A stretch of 64,000 nucleotides of DNA from Actinoalloteichus hymeniacidonis (GTDB lineage Bacteria > Actinomycetota > Actinomycetes > Mycobacteriales > Pseudonocardiaceae): positions 4,154,001 through 4,218,000 of the forward strand of contig NZ_JACHIS010000001.1 in assembly GCF_014203365.1 (NCBI RefSeq), written 5' to 3'. Shown here one piece after another: positions 1 through 8,366 of the stretch. A program made the translations under genes and the position numbers. The notes beneath the pieces are model-generated. The model saw only the letters and a list, made by a program, of their open reading frames with translations. It had not been told where the DNA came from and ran no database searches. The first letter of the stretch is position 1. Every line of letters starts with the position of its first letter.

Positions 1-2
1 TG

Positions 3-65
3 TGCCCCTACTCCGCAGCGGTGAAGGGCAACGTGGATGTGACCCTGGACGTCGTCGTCGGGTGA
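3..65 (+). CDS. Organic hydroperoxide resistance protein (Ohr/OsmC family), C-terminal end only
   Basis: Only the last 20 codons are in the window. They read CPYSAAVKGNVDVTLDVVVG before a TGA at 63-65. This is the hallmark C-terminus of Ohr/OsmC peroxide reductases: the Cys in CPYS is the resolving cysteine of the family, and the N(V/I)DVTL strand closes the fold. Ohr-type enzymes reduce organic hydroperoxides in the cytoplasm. The start and the peroxidatic cysteine lie upstream of the window, so Ohr versus OsmC cannot be settled; CPYS followed by a short tail favours Ohr. Confidence 0.75.
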   Translation, partial: CPYSAAVKGNVDVTLDVVVG

Positions 66-237
66 CGTCCCCGCTCGCGGCAATAGGCCGGGCGGCGCGG
101 CGGAACCGCATCGGATGATCAGCTCGGGGCGAGGCATCCACACGACACCATGGCGCGGCTTTCGACTCCGCAGTAGGCAGGGCTCGGCTCCGCACGGCAG
201 GCGCGGAGCCGAGGTCCGGCGGTCGTAGACTCGTCCG

Positions 238-2082
238 ATGGCTTCCCCGGTGACGACCGATCCTGAGGTGAGCGAACCCCTCCGAGTGCTGCGCCGGGTC
301 TTCGGCTACGACTCATTCCGAGGCGATCAGCAGTCGATCATCGAGACGGTGGTCAACGGGGGCGATGCCCTCGTGCTGATGCCGACCGGCGGCGGCAAGT
401 CGCTGTGCTATCAGATCCCGGCGCTGGTTCGGGAGGGCGTCGGGATCGTGGTCTCCCCGCTCATCGCGTTGATGCAGGACCAGGTCGATGCCTTGACCGC
501 GTTGGGGGTGCGGGCGGGGTTCCTCAACTCCAGCCAGGACTTCGAGCAGCGTCGCGAGGTCGAGGCCGCGTTCCTGGCGGGCGAGCTGGACCTGCTGTAC
601 CTCGCGCCGGAACGCCTCACCGTCGAATCGACCCTCCGGCTGCTCGATCGCGGCACGATCTCGTTGTTCGCGATCGACGAGGCGCACTGCGTGGCGCAGT
701 GGGGCCACGATTTCCGTCCGCACTATCTCGAGCTGTCCATGCTGCACGAGCGTTGGCCGGACGTGCCCCGAATCGCGTTGACCGCGACGGCCACGGAGGC
801 CACCCACTCCGAGATCGCCACGCGGCTGAACCTCACGGCCGCCAGGCACTTCGTCGCCAGCTTCGACCGGCCGAACATCCAGTACCGGATCGGGCTGAAG
901 AACCGCGCGCAGCAACAGCTTCTCGACCTGCTGCGCACCGAGCATCCCGGCGATGCGGGGATCGTCTACTGCCTTTCGCGCAACTCCGTGGAGAAGACCG
1001 CCCAGTTCCTGGTGGACAACGGCTTCGCCGCAGTGCCCTACCACGCCAAGCTGGACCCCGCCGTCCGTGCGGCGAACCAGGCCCGGTTCCTTCGTGAGGA
1101 CGGCGTGATCGTGGTCGCGACCATCGCCTTCGGCATGGGGATCGACAAGCCGGACGTCCGGTTCGTCGCGCACCTCGATCTACCGAAGTCGGTCGAGGGC
1201 TACTACCAGGAGACCGGACGAGCCGGGCGCGACGGCCTGCCGTCCACGGCCTGGATGGCCTACGGCCTGCAGGACGTCATGCAGCAACGCAGCATGATCG
1301 ACTCCTCGGAAGGCGATGCCGCGCATCGGCGGAAACTCGCCGCCCATCTCGATGCGATGTTGGCGCTGTGCGAGACGGTGGAGTGCCGCCGCGTGCGGCT
1401 GCTCGCGTACTTCGGGCAGCAGAGCACCGCCTGCGGGAACTGCGACACCTGCCTGACGCCGCCGGAATCCTGGGACGGCACCATCCCCGCCCAGAAGATC
1501 CTCTCGGCCGTGTACCGGCTGGATCGGGAACGTGATCAGCGGTTCGGGGCGGGCCACGTCATCGACATCCTGTTGGGCAAGCGGACGCCGAAGGTCGAGC
1601 AGAACCGCCACGATTCACTCACCGTCTTCGGGATCGGAACCGAACTGCGGGATTCCGAGTGGAGTGGCGTGGTCCGACAGCTCCTCGCGCAGGGGCTGTT
1701 GGGTGTCACCGGCGACTACAACGTGCTGGTACTCACCGAGGGCAGCGAAGCGGTGCTGGCCAGGAAACGGGAGGTCCGACTCCGGCGAGAACCAGAGCGC
1801 CAGGCTCGACCGGCCAAGAGCGCCAAGGCAGGGCGCGGGCAGAAGGCGACCATCGACCTAGCGGCCGAAGCCGTCCCGGTCTTCGAGCGGCTTCGAGCCT
1901 GGCGGGCCTCGACCGCCAAGGAGCAGGGCGTCCCCGCCTATGTGATCTTCCACGATGCCACGCTGCGCGAGATCGCTGCGCGCCGACCGTCGGATCTGAC
2001 CGAGCTCGGCACGGTCAGCGGGGTGGGCGAGAACAAGCTCGCCAAGTACGGCCAGCAGATCCTGGAAAGCCTGGCCGACTGA
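238..2082 (+). CDS. recQ: ATP-dependent DNA helicase RecQ
   Basis: A 614-residue superfamily 2 DNA helicase acting in recombination and fork repair. Visible in order: Walker A (MPTGGGKS) near residue 50, Walker B/DEAH box (AIDEAHC) near 148, motif III-type LTATAT, motif [12 protein letters not shown] near 330, the RecQ zinc-binding cysteines (CETVEC, then CGNCDTC) near 378-407, a winged-helix RQC region, and a C-terminal HRDC domain (about 545-614). This is the full bacterial RecQ layout with one HRDC domain. The ATG at 238 opens directly before [11 protein letters not shown]. It is read alone and converges on the TetR gene downstream. Confidence 0.95.
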   Translation: MASPVTTDPEVSEPLRVLRRVFGYDSFRGDQQSIIETVVNGGDALVLMPTGGGKSLCYQIPALVREGVGIVVSPLIALMQDQVDALTALGVRAGFLNSSQDFEQRREVEAAFLAGELDLLYLAPERLTVESTLRLLDRGTISLFAIDEAHCVAQWGHDFRPHYLELSMLHERWPDVPRIALTATATEATHSEIATRLNLTAARHFVASFDRPNIQYRIGLKNRAQQQLLDLLRTEHPGDAGIVYCLSRNSVEKTAQFLVDNGFAAVPYHAKLDPAVRAANQARFLREDGVIVVATIAFGMGIDKPDVRFVAHLDLPKSVEGYYQETGRAGRDGLPSTAWMAYGLQDVMQQRSMIDSSEGDAAHRRKLAAHLDAMLALCETVECRRVRLLAYFGQQSTACGNCDTCLTPPESWDGTIPAQKILSAVYRLDRERDQRFGAGHVIDILLGKRTPKVEQNRHDSLTVFGIGTELRDSEWSGVVRQLLAQGLLGVTGDYNVLVLTEGSEAVLARKREVRLRREPERQARPAKSAKAGRGQKATIDLAAEAVPVFERLRAWRASTAKEQGVPAYVIFHDATLREIAARRPSDLTELGTVSGVGENKLAKYGQQILESLAD

Positions 2083-2162
2083 GCCAAGGCTGGTGATCGC
2101 GACCGAGGGGCTCTCGTGCTTGGTTCCGGTGATCGCCCGGGCCTGCAGCCTGCAGCCGAGCG

Positions 2163-2846
2163 TCAACGGGTCGGACGCTCGGTGTCCCCGGTCGCCGCAC
2201 CGGCCGGGACCGGATCATCGCCGAGCATTCGTCTACCGAGTTCGACGAGGACGACTGCCCGCCGATTCTGTTCGCTCAAGGTCGTGGCACGGCTGAAGAG
2301 TCGGTAACAGCTCTTCTCGATCAACCACAGGAGCGATTCGGCCAGTTCGAGCGGCGTCTCGTCGGTCACCGTCAGCAGGCCGGTCGCCCGGCAGCGGGCG
2401 ATCCACTGCGCCAGCAGCCCGGTGAGGTCGCTCGCCGTCCGCTGCCACTGTCGGGCGACGTCGAGGTCGTCGGCCGCTTCGAACCCCCGTCGCAGAACGA
2501 CGGTGTTCTCCCGCCATGTCCGAAAGGTCTGACGCACTATCGACTGCACCTGACCGGCGACCGGTTGCTCGGAGTCTGCCGCGCAGAGCAGGAACCCGGG
2601 TGTGCGGTGATATCCGGTACGCGCCAACAGAGCGCAGAAGACCTGCGCTTTCGAGTCGAAGTAGAAATAGAGACTAGGTCGGGAAATTCCGGCGCCCTTG
2701 GCGATATCGCCGATAGTGATCGACTTCAATGGTGCGGTGGTCAACAATCCCGCGAGGCTGTCCAAGATCGCGCTTTCTCGACGGTCGCCACGCTCGAATG
2801 ATACTTCCGCCCGCCCCGACCGGCGCGTTGGTCGTCCCAAGGCCAT
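2163..2846 (-). CDS. TetR/AcrR family transcriptional regulator, EthR-like
   Basis: A 227-residue one-component repressor. The N-terminal helix-turn-helix is clear: ITIGDIAKGAGISRPSLYFYFDSKAQVF (about residues 43-70), very close in pattern to EthR (DLAKGAGISRPTFYFYFPSKEAV). The C-terminal half is an all-helical ligand and dimer domain of the EthR type. EthR in mycobacteria represses a monooxygenase gene next to it. Here no enzyme is divergent: the next gene upstream (3131-3481) points the same way, and recQ converges from the other side. Autoregulation is likely through the inverted repeat just before the start codon. The ligand and targets are unknown. Local GC upstream (2900-3010) is lower than in neighbouring genes. 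Confidence 0.88.
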   Translation of the reverse strand: MALGRPTRRSGRAEVSFERGDRRESAILDSLAGLLTTAPLKSITIGDIAKGAGISRPSLYFYFDSKAQVFCALLARTGYHRTPGFLLCAADSEQPVAGQVQSIVRQTFRTWRENTVVLRRGFEAADDLDVARQWQRTASDLTGLLAQWIARCRATGLLTVTDETPLELAESLLWLIEKSCYRLFSRATTLSEQNRRAVVLVELGRRMLGDDPVPAGAATGDTERPTR

Positions 2847-2849
2847 TCA

Positions 2850-2888
2850 TCGATGCTATCCGCCCGTCTCGTCGGTCACCAGCATCGA
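2850..2888. promoter_or_regulatory. Inverted repeat upstream of the TetR gene, candidate autoregulatory operator
   Basis: Perfect 8-bp arms TCGATGCT (2850-2857) and AGCATCGA (2881-2888) with a 23-nt spacer, beginning 4 bp before the TetR start codon at 2846. The spacer is long for a single TetR operator, so this could be two half-operators or an mRNA hairpin in the 5' leader. The rest of the 2847-3130 gap is AT-richer and holds no gene I can support. Confidence 0.35.
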
Positions 2889-3130
2889 CTCCGCATCGTG
2901 GGAGCCGGTGGTCACAACTGCAGGTCGCGCGATGGAATCGAATCTTGACAACACATCAATTCACTCGTCAAGGTGTCTATTCAGATATCGATAATTCGGA
3001 AAACCACGCGGTGAAACATGGTAATCCAGCTCGGTCGGCCGGCTCGCTTCGTGCGCTATGGGACTCGGGTCGGTGGAGAACGCGCTTTGCGAAGCCGGCC
3101 GATCGAGGGTGTCTCTCGCATCCGGCTGAA

Positions 3131-3481
3131 TCAGGCATGACCCCAACGACGCGGTGAATACCAGTGGCGCTTCGCAGGCCGAGTGTCCGGGGAGACATGC
3201 GTCCTGGCGGCACCCGACGCCGAGTGAGTGGGCTCCGGCTCCGGATTCGCCGTGGCTGCGGTGTCCGTCGTCGCGGCCACCCGACCGGTCGGCTGCTGCT
3301 GCTGAGCGGACCGCTGGGCCGCCGCCTTGCGCCGCGCCCGCTCCCGCGCCAGCGACTCGAGCATCATGTTCTCCCGGATCCGCTGCTCGGCGAGGTAAGC
3401 CGCCGGGTCGTAGTGCCTGCCCGGACGTGTGGCCTCGCGACGAGCCTCGCGGGAGGCCCGGAAATCCTCGATTCCACTCAT
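3131..3481 (-). CDS. Small charged protein of unknown function, possible Dev-regulon member
   Basis: A 116-residue protein with no domain I recognise. The N-terminal half is a highly charged, Arg/Glu/Ala-rich helix (residues 1-60, REARREATR and LARERARRKAAAQR), followed by QQQQ and a Thr/Ala/Pro-rich linker and a basic tail with Trp (RHWYSPRRWG). No signal peptide or membrane segment. The start is supported by GGAAGG four bases upstream of the ATG at 3481. A DevR-type box lies 148 bp upstream, the same motif as in front of the neighbouring universal stress protein, so it may be induced with the dormancy genes next to it. Function unknown; real-gene status is likely but not certain. Confidence 0.6.
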   Translation of the reverse strand: MSGIEDFRASREARREATRPGRHYDPAAYLAEQRIRENMMLESLARERARRKAAAQRSAQQQQPTGRVAATTDTAATANPEPEPTHSASGAARTHVSPDTRPAKRHWYSPRRWGHA

Positions 3482-3628
3482 ATCCTTCCCCGTCCCCTCC
3501 TAGCTCGTCCCCGATGCAGCACCCCTGGGATGTCGACCGGCTACGAGCCTTGGCGTGTGGAGCGGTCCGTCCCCGGACCCGATCTCCCCTCGGTGATCAG
3601 GATGCGGCGGAACTGGATCATCCGAACA

Positions 3629-3642
3629 GGGTCGAAAGACCC
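3629..3642. promoter_or_regulatory. DevR/DosR-type box
   Basis: GGGTCGAAAGACCC, a perfect 5-bp-arm palindrome with a 4-nt spacer. Read on the minus strand with flanks it is CGGGTCTTTCGACCCT, which differs at only three positions from the box at 4479-4494. It fits the GGGNC-N4-GNCCC form of actinobacterial DevR sites. It lies 148 bp upstream of the small protein at 3131-3481. The rest of the gap 3482-3797 holds no gene I can support; a second weaker palindrome (GGTCCG/CGGACC, 3564-3579) is in the same gap. Confidence 0.6.
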
Positions 3643-3797
3643 GTGTCCGCACGACGGAAAGACCCTGACCTATCGAGGCCGGTTCGGTGGTGGCCGCGCG
3701 CCTGGTCGACGGCGACGTCGTCCCGGAAGGAGAGTCGCCCACCTTCGCACCGCGCCTGCCGTCCGAGGAGTCGTCCTGATCAGGCAGTGCGATCAAC

Positions 3798-4307
3798 TCA
3801 TGGGCCCGTTTCGCTCACCAGCCGCGACCTGTTCGTCTCCATCTCCTCTGCGGCACCGGGCGGGATGACGATCACCGGGCACCGTGCGTGTCGAATGCAG
3901 GCGGCACTCACCGAACCGACGATCGAGGAGTACGCCCGCCCGTGTCCGTGACTGCCCAGCACCAGTACCGCGGCATCCCGAGAGGCATCGAGCAGGACGG
4001 TGGCGGGCGGTCCCTCGATGACCTCCTGCCGAATGTCGATCTCGCCGACCGCCTGCTGCTTGGCTTCCGCCACCATCTCGTGCAGTCGGTCGATGTGCTC
4101 CTGTCTGAGGTTGTCCGGGTCGACCAGGACGGTCGCCGGACCCGCAGCCATGGGCACGAAGTGCCAGGCGCTGACCGCGCGAACCGGTCGCCGCAGCGCC
4201 TCCGACTGGGCAACCACCCAATCGAGCGCGGCGGCGCTGGACGGCGATCCGTCGACTCCGACCACGATCGGCCTGCCACCGGCAGGGTTCGAGGTGTCTT
4301 CACTCAT
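3798..4307 (-). CDS. Universal stress protein (UspA family)
   Basis: A 169-residue single Usp domain. The N-terminal strand PIVVGVDGSPSSAAALDWVV is the classic Usp nucleotide-binding start, and the C-terminal GSHGHGRAYSSIVGSVS fits the ATP-binding pattern G-2x-G-9x-G-S. It ends in the usual buried strand CPVIVIPPG. A longer frame exists, but the ATG at 4307 has GGAAGGAG at proper distance, so I place the start there. Its neighbours are a second Usp and a DevS/DevR-type pair, the classic content of a hypoxia or dormancy regulon, and a DevR-type box lies 172 bp upstream. Usp proteins are thought to aid survival in growth arrest; no specific activity is shown by the sequence. Confidence 0.93.
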   Translation of the reverse strand: MSEDTSNPAGGRPIVVGVDGSPSSAAALDWVVAQSEALRRPVRAVSAWHFVPMAAGPATVLVDPDNLRQEHIDRLHEMVAEAKQQAVGEIDIRQEVIEGPPATVLLDASRDAAVLVLGSHGHGRAYSSIVGSVSAACIRHARCPVIVIPPGAAEEMETNRSRLVSETGP

Positions 4308-4478
4308 CGTCGTCTCCTTCCGTGACGACCCCTCATCGGCAGGCCGTCGTCTCAACTCGGGTCCCCCGTGCTCGGTTCCTCGGCATCGGCGAGCAGCGAG
4401 CCGACGACCCACAGACGTCCATCACTCCACCCTCGTCCGACTCGGCCTGTCCGACCACGGGCACTCGACTCGTACGGG

Positions 4479-4494
4479 AGGGCCTTTCGGCCCT
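4479..4494. promoter_or_regulatory. DevR/DosR-type box
   Basis: AGGGCCTTTCGGCCCT: perfect 6-bp arms (AGGGCC/GGCCCT) with spacer TTTC. It lies in the 332-bp gap between the two universal stress genes, 172 bp upstream of the Usp start at 4307. It shares 13 of 16 positions with the box at 3628-3643 read on the minus strand. Mycobacterial DosR boxes have the same GGG-C-TTT-G-CCC skeleton. The remainder of 4308-4639 shows no gene. Confidence 0.65.
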
Positions 4495-4639
4495 GCTGAA
4501 CACCAGAAAGGGTGCGCTGACCAGCCATGACTCGGCCGCGAATCGGCCATATGGTCGGTGCGACCCCACGCCCGGCCGGGACCATCGAGCAGGGAGCAGG
4601 GTCCACTCCCGACCCGGTCCGACAGCCCCGGCGAACATG

Positions 4640-5194
4640 TCACTCGGGAGTGGCGGAGGGCTGGGCCGCCACTCGACCTGGCGGCGGAATCACGACGACC
4701 GGTGTGTGCGCATGCCGAAGGCAGGCCGCACTGCACGAGCCCAGAACGACCTGTCGAAGGAATCCGCCCCGATGCGAACCGACCACGAGCAACTCGCCCT
4801 CGGCGACCTCGGCGAGTAGTACCGCCGCAGGCGTGCCGGGGACACCACGGGCGCTCACCTCCACATCGTCGCCCGCCTGTGCGACCGCGAGACCGATCTG
4901 CCGATCGAGCAGCTCGTTACTCGCTCGGATGGCGTCCTCGGGGTCCGCGAAGGCGAATTCGGCCAGCGGTTCGTGACGCCAAGCGTGCAGCGCCCGTACC
5001 CGGCTACCTCGGATCCGAGCCTCGCGGATCGCCCACACCAGGGCGGCCACACTCGACTCGGAATCGTCGACGCCGACCACGATGTCGGTGCGATCGTCGG
5101 GCCCGGTGTGCTCCGCGAGCCCCGCTGCCTCCGAACGGTGGGCCCCGTTGATCACGGTGGCTCGCGCCGCATGCGTCGTCTGTGCCTCGTTCAT
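4640..5194 (-). CDS. Universal stress protein (UspA family)
   Basis: A 184-residue Usp domain preceded by about 35 residues of polar N-terminus. The core opens with DIVVGVDDSESSVAALVWAI and closes with CLRHAHTPVVVIPPPG. The nucleotide loop reads GSHRGGFLRQVVLGS: the second glycine of the G-2x-G-9x-G-S motif is replaced by Arg, so ATP binding may be weaker than in the neighbour at 3798-4307. The ATG at 5194 is chosen over upstream starts because GGAAGGAAGG stands just before it. It is transcribed in the same direction as the other Usp gene but from its own 5' region, the 429-bp gap that also serves the kinase gene. Confidence 0.92.
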   Translation of the reverse strand: MNEAQTTHAARATVINGAHRSEAAGLAEHTGPDDRTDIVVGVDDSESSVAALVWAIREARIRGSRVRALHAWRHEPLAEFAFADPEDAIRASNELLDRQIGLAVAQAGDDVEVSARGVPGTPAAVLLAEVAEGELLVVGSHRGGFLRQVVLGSCSAACLRHAHTPVVVIPPPGRVAAQPSATPE

Positions 5195-5361
5195 GGCACC
5201 CGCCTTCCTTCCGGTCACACTCCGTTCTGGATGCCCGCTGAGGAGGCCTACGACTCGGATGACCGCGTACTCGATCGCCGACGTGGTCCGGCGGCGGAGC
5301 TGCGGCCGCACCGACGACCTCGCAGCCGACGAGCCGGACAGGTACTTGGTTCTCTCGCTGA

Positions 5362-5395
5362 TCGACCATGACAAAATGGTCGAACATTTGTTCGA
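5362..5395. promoter_or_regulatory. LexA-type SOS box with an overlapping second palindrome
   Basis: TCGAACATTTGTTCGA at 5380-5395 has perfect 7-bp arms and matches the actinobacterial LexA consensus CGAAC-N4-GTTCG. Overlapping it by 4 bp is a second perfect inverted repeat, TCGACCAT (5362-5369) and ATGGTCGA (5376-5383), spacer 6. The pair sits in the 429-bp gap between divergent genes, 186 bp upstream of the Usp start (5194) and about 230 bp upstream of the kinase start (5624). No DevR-type box was seen in this gap. Nothing else in 5195-5623 looks like a gene. Confidence 0.6.
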
Positions 5396-5623
5396 TTCCG
5401 GCAAGATATCGATCGAGTGCATCTCGGACCTGCGTCGAGCGCGAGCGATCCCACAACGGGACAGCCCTCGCCCCGAGGCCCCGCCTGCTCACCGATCGCC
5501 CACCCACCCGAACAGGCGACATACTGATCGACACCGGACAAAAGGTCTCGGACCTGCGACGATGCCTGGGAACTCGGTAGAATTCGGGGTCCGACGCACG
5601 TCATCGCCGCCAGCGGGGGCTCG

Positions 5624-7240
5624 ATGTCCGCAATGCCGTCCCCACCGTCACCCGAGGAGTTCGCGGCCGACCGCTGCGATCACTGCACCGAACAGCCGTC
5701 GGACCACGCCTTGGTCGAGGCGGTGTTGGCCGTCGCCTCCGGGATGAGTCTCGAACCGACGCTTCGCAGAATCCTGCGTTCGGCCCTGTCCCTGCTCGGC
5801 GCCCGCTTCGGCGCCTTCATCGCCGTGGAGCGCGGCAGGGCGGCGGACTCCGTCTTCCTCGGCCTCGACGCCTCGCAGTGGCATGAGCGAATCAGCCGGG
5901 AGTCGGCCGCCGATCCGGAGGACACCGACGCAGATGTGCTCACCGTCGCGGTGGGCGTTCGCGACGAGGTCTACGGCAGGTTGAGCGTGGCCGGGAGATC
6001 GAGTACCCCGTTCGGCCCCCGTGATCGGGAATTGCTCACCGGGCTGGCCTCGACCGCGGGCATCGCCGTGGCCGACGCGCGACTCTTGGAGCAGGAGCAG
6101 GACCGACGACGATGGTCCGCGGTGGAAAGCGAGATCACCACCGCGTTGATCGCGGGCGTCTGCGCCGAGGATGCCTTCGGCCTGCTGGCCCGACGCACCC
6201 TGGAGACGACGAGCGCGGATCTCGCGCTGGTGTTCCTGGCCGAATCGGACGGATCGACACTGCGCCGCGTGGGGTCGGCAGGCGCCATCACCACGCCCAC
6301 CACGTCCCGGGTGGACCGAGCGGTCCTGCTGCCGACCGGGCAACCTGGCGCGATAGGTCCGCAGGTCCTCGACGCAGCGGCCATCGCGTCCGACGCGGGC
6401 CTGAACGACATGACCGATACGGGCTCGATCGGCTCTGCGGTCGCCCTCCCGTTGGGTGGAGTCGTCGATCCCCTCGGCGCCATTCTGGTTGCTCGCGTCG
6501 ATCGGCGGGAGCCGATGCCGGACAGTCGGATCGCGGCGATGGCCGCGTTCGCGGACCAGATCTCGTTGACCCTGCAGCTCGTCGAGCGTCAACGGACCCG
6601 CAGGCAACTGGACCTACTGGCCGACCGGGACCGCATCGCCCGCGAGCTGCACGATCAGGTGATCCAACGGCTGTTCGCCATCGGGCTGGCCCTCGATGGG
6701 ACAGCCGACCGCAACACCGATCCGGTGGTGGACGAACGTATCCACGAGGTCCTCGACGCACTGGACGCGACGGTCCGCGAGATCCGCACCTCCATCTTCG
6801 ATCTGCACGCCGAGACGGGTGCTGTCGGTCTCCGCCGACGGCTTCTCGACACCGTGTCCGAGTTGACCGTGGACACGGCGCTGTCGCCGGTGGTGCGGAT
6901 ATCCGGGACCCTCGACTCCCGGGTCTCGGGCATCCTGGCCGGACACGCCGAGGCGGTGCTGCGAGAAGCCGTCAGCAACGTGGTCCGGCATGCGGGTGCC
7001 ACCCGACTCACCGTGACCATCGAGGTCGCCGATCAGCTGGTCATCGACGTACTGGACGACGGTGTCGGCGTGCCCACCTCCGTCGCCCGCAGTGGACTGC
7101 GGAACCTCGCCGAACGCGCCGCCGAGGCCGACGGGACCCTGACGATCCTGGCGGCCACGCCGAGGGGGACCCGGTTGTCCTGGCGGGCTCCCGTCCGTCC
7201 GGAGGTGCCACAGGACCACCGCAGCACGGGCGCCGTCTAG
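5624..7240 (+). CDS. devS: DevS/DosT-like GAF sensor histidine kinase lacking the haem-ligand segment
   Basis: A 538-residue cytosolic kinase with two GAF domains (about 30-160 and 170-320), a HisKA_3 dimerisation region with phospho-acceptor His343 ([17 protein letters not shown]), and a C-terminal HATPase ([12 protein letters not shown] box, DDGVGV G1 box). Order and wording follow mycobacterial DevS closely, for example [20 protein letters not shown] and AEAVxREAVSNxVRHA. In DevS the first GAF carries haem through a His in a PPYHPPM loop. Here that whole stretch is replaced by a short acidic linker (about residues 90-105), so there is no equivalent His. The sensor input is therefore probably not haem gas sensing. 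It converges on the regulator gene with a shared CTAG at the two stops (7237-7240). Confidence 0.9.
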   Translation: MSAMPSPPSPEEFAADRCDHCTEQPSDHALVEAVLAVASGMSLEPTLRRILRSALSLLGARFGAFIAVERGRAADSVFLGLDASQWHERISRESAADPEDTDADVLTVAVGVRDEVYGRLSVAGRSSTPFGPRDRELLTGLASTAGIAVADARLLEQEQDRRRWSAVESEITTALIAGVCAEDAFGLLARRTLETTSADLALVFLAESDGSTLRRVGSAGAITTPTTSRVDRAVLLPTGQPGAIGPQVLDAAAIASDAGLNDMTDTGSIGSAVALPLGGVVDPLGAILVARVDRREPMPDSRIAAMAAFADQISLTLQLVERQRTRRQLDLLADRDRIARELHDQVIQRLFAIGLALDGTADRNTDPVVDERIHEVLDALDATVREIRTSIFDLHAETGAVGLRRRLLDTVSELTVDTALSPVVRISGTLDSRVSGILAGHAEAVLREAVSNVVRHAGATRLTVTIEVADQLVIDVLDDGVGVPTSVARSGLRNLAERAAEADGTLTILAATPRGTRLSWRAPVRPEVPQDHRSTGAV

Positions 7241-7899
7241 TCGGTGCGCTCCTGATCCGAGACCGGAGGGCGCCGGAGTCGGGTGGCCAGCACGGCAGCC
7301 TGGGTCCGCCGCTGCATGCCGAGTTTCGCGAGCAGATGCGACACGTAGTTCTTCGCGGTCTTCTCGGCCAGGAACATGCGTTGGGCGATCTCTCGGTTGG
7401 TCAGTCCCTCCCCGATGAGCTCCAACACGGTCCGCTCCTGCTGGCTGAGCACCTGTAGTGGGTCGGTCTCCTCGCGTTGGCGCCGCAGTCTGTTCAGCAG
7501 GGCGGTCGTGGTGTGCGGGTCCAGCAGGGAACCGCCTGCGCCCACGATGCGTACCGCGGCGACCAGGTCGTGGCCGCGCACCTCTTTCAGCACGAAGCCC
7601 GCCGCGCCCGCCATCACCGCGTCGAAGAGTGCCTCGTCATCGGAATAGGACGTCAGGATCAGGCAGTTGAGTTCGGGCATCATCGAGCGCAGCTCGCGGC
7701 ACAGTTCGACGCCGTTGCCGTCGCCGAGGCGCACATCGAGTACCGCGACATCCGGACGGGCGGCGGGAATCCGCACCAGTGCCTCGGCGACCGAGGCCGC
7801 TTCGCCGACGACCTCCAGGTCCTCCTGGTCCTCAAGCAGGCGAGCCAGACCGAGTCGGACGACATCGTGGTCGTCGACCAGGAACACGCTCGTACTCAC
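7237..7899 (-). CDS. devR: DevR/DosR-like NarL-family response regulator
   Basis: A 220-residue two-domain regulator. The receiver has the acidic pair DD at 9-10, phospho-acceptor Asp55 ([11 protein letters not shown]), the switch Thr in ILTSYSD and Lys in FVLKEV. The LuxR-type DNA-binding domain (about 150-210) reads [37 protein letters not shown], nearly the same as mycobacterial DevR in its recognition helix, which fits the GGG-C-N4-G-CCC boxes found at 3629 and 4479. It lies tail-to-tail with the kinase gene at 5624-7240 and is its probable partner. The start at 7899 is the only good ATG before the receiver. Confidence 0.93.
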   Translation of the reverse strand: MSTSVFLVDDHDVVRLGLARLLEDQEDLEVVGEAASVAEALVRIPAARPDVAVLDVRLGDGNGVELCRELRSMMPELNCLILTSYSDDEALFDAVMAGAAGFVLKEVRGHDLVAAVRIVGAGGSLLDPHTTTALLNRLRRQREETDPLQVLSQQERTVLELIGEGLTNREIAQRMFLAEKTAKNYVSHLLAKLGMQRRTQAAVLATRLRRPPVSDQERTD

Positions 7900-8171
7900 C
7901 AGCGCTCACCGCCCTGTTCTTCTTCGGGGTCACCATCACCGTGCCGTACCCCGCCCCGCGATGCCACCGCCTGGCGGGTGGGGGTGTCGCCCAGACGGAG
8001 CATCGAGGATCAGCGCCCCGACAGGCCGGTTCGTCGAGGAGCTCGGTCCTGCTGCGGGCCCCGCCAGCGATTTGGGTGACTCGCAACGTGCTTGCCCTGC
8101 TTCTGGTGACCCGGTGTCGAGATAGTGCTTTTGGGGGTACCGGCGTCCCGCCGAACGAATAACGTCTGCAT

Positions 8172-8228
8172 CACGAGGAACGCGCTTTCCGTTTCGCCGA
8201 AACGGTTGGACAACGCTGTTTCCTCGTG
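8172..8228. repeat. Nested inverted repeats upstream of the secreted protease gene
   Basis: Outer perfect arms CACGAGGAA (8172-8180) and TTCCTCGTG (8220-8228) enclose an inner near-continuous palindrome, CCGTTTCGCCGAAACGG (8189-8205), whose 8-bp arms leave one central base. It lies 139-195 bp upstream of the protease start at 8367, in a 467-bp gap (7900-8366) that contains no supportable gene. It could be a regulator site or a cruciform/leader hairpin; it is not next to any stop codon, so a terminator is less likely. Confidence 0.45.
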
Positions 8229-8366
8229 GTTTGGCATGCCGTGAGCAGTAGGTCTTCAACGCCTGTTCTCCCGTGGCCGTCGAGACTCGCTGCCGCCACA
8301 CCTGCCGTGTCACACCGATCGACGACACACCGCGTCCCCCTGCACGACGAGAAGGAGTCGACCGAT

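Noticed and set aside
3564-3579. GGTCCG/CGGACC palindrome as a third DevR box
   Set aside because: It does not fit GGGNC-N4-GNCCC and is shorter than the two accepted sites.
3500-3796. 98-residue minus-strand frame just after the universal stress gene
   Set aside because: No ribosome site, mixed composition without domain, and it spans the DevR-type box; more likely a chance frame.
5380-5398. GTTCGATTCC looks like a tRNA T-arm
   Set aside because: No matching stem, acceptor or anticodon arms around it; it is explained by the LexA palindrome.
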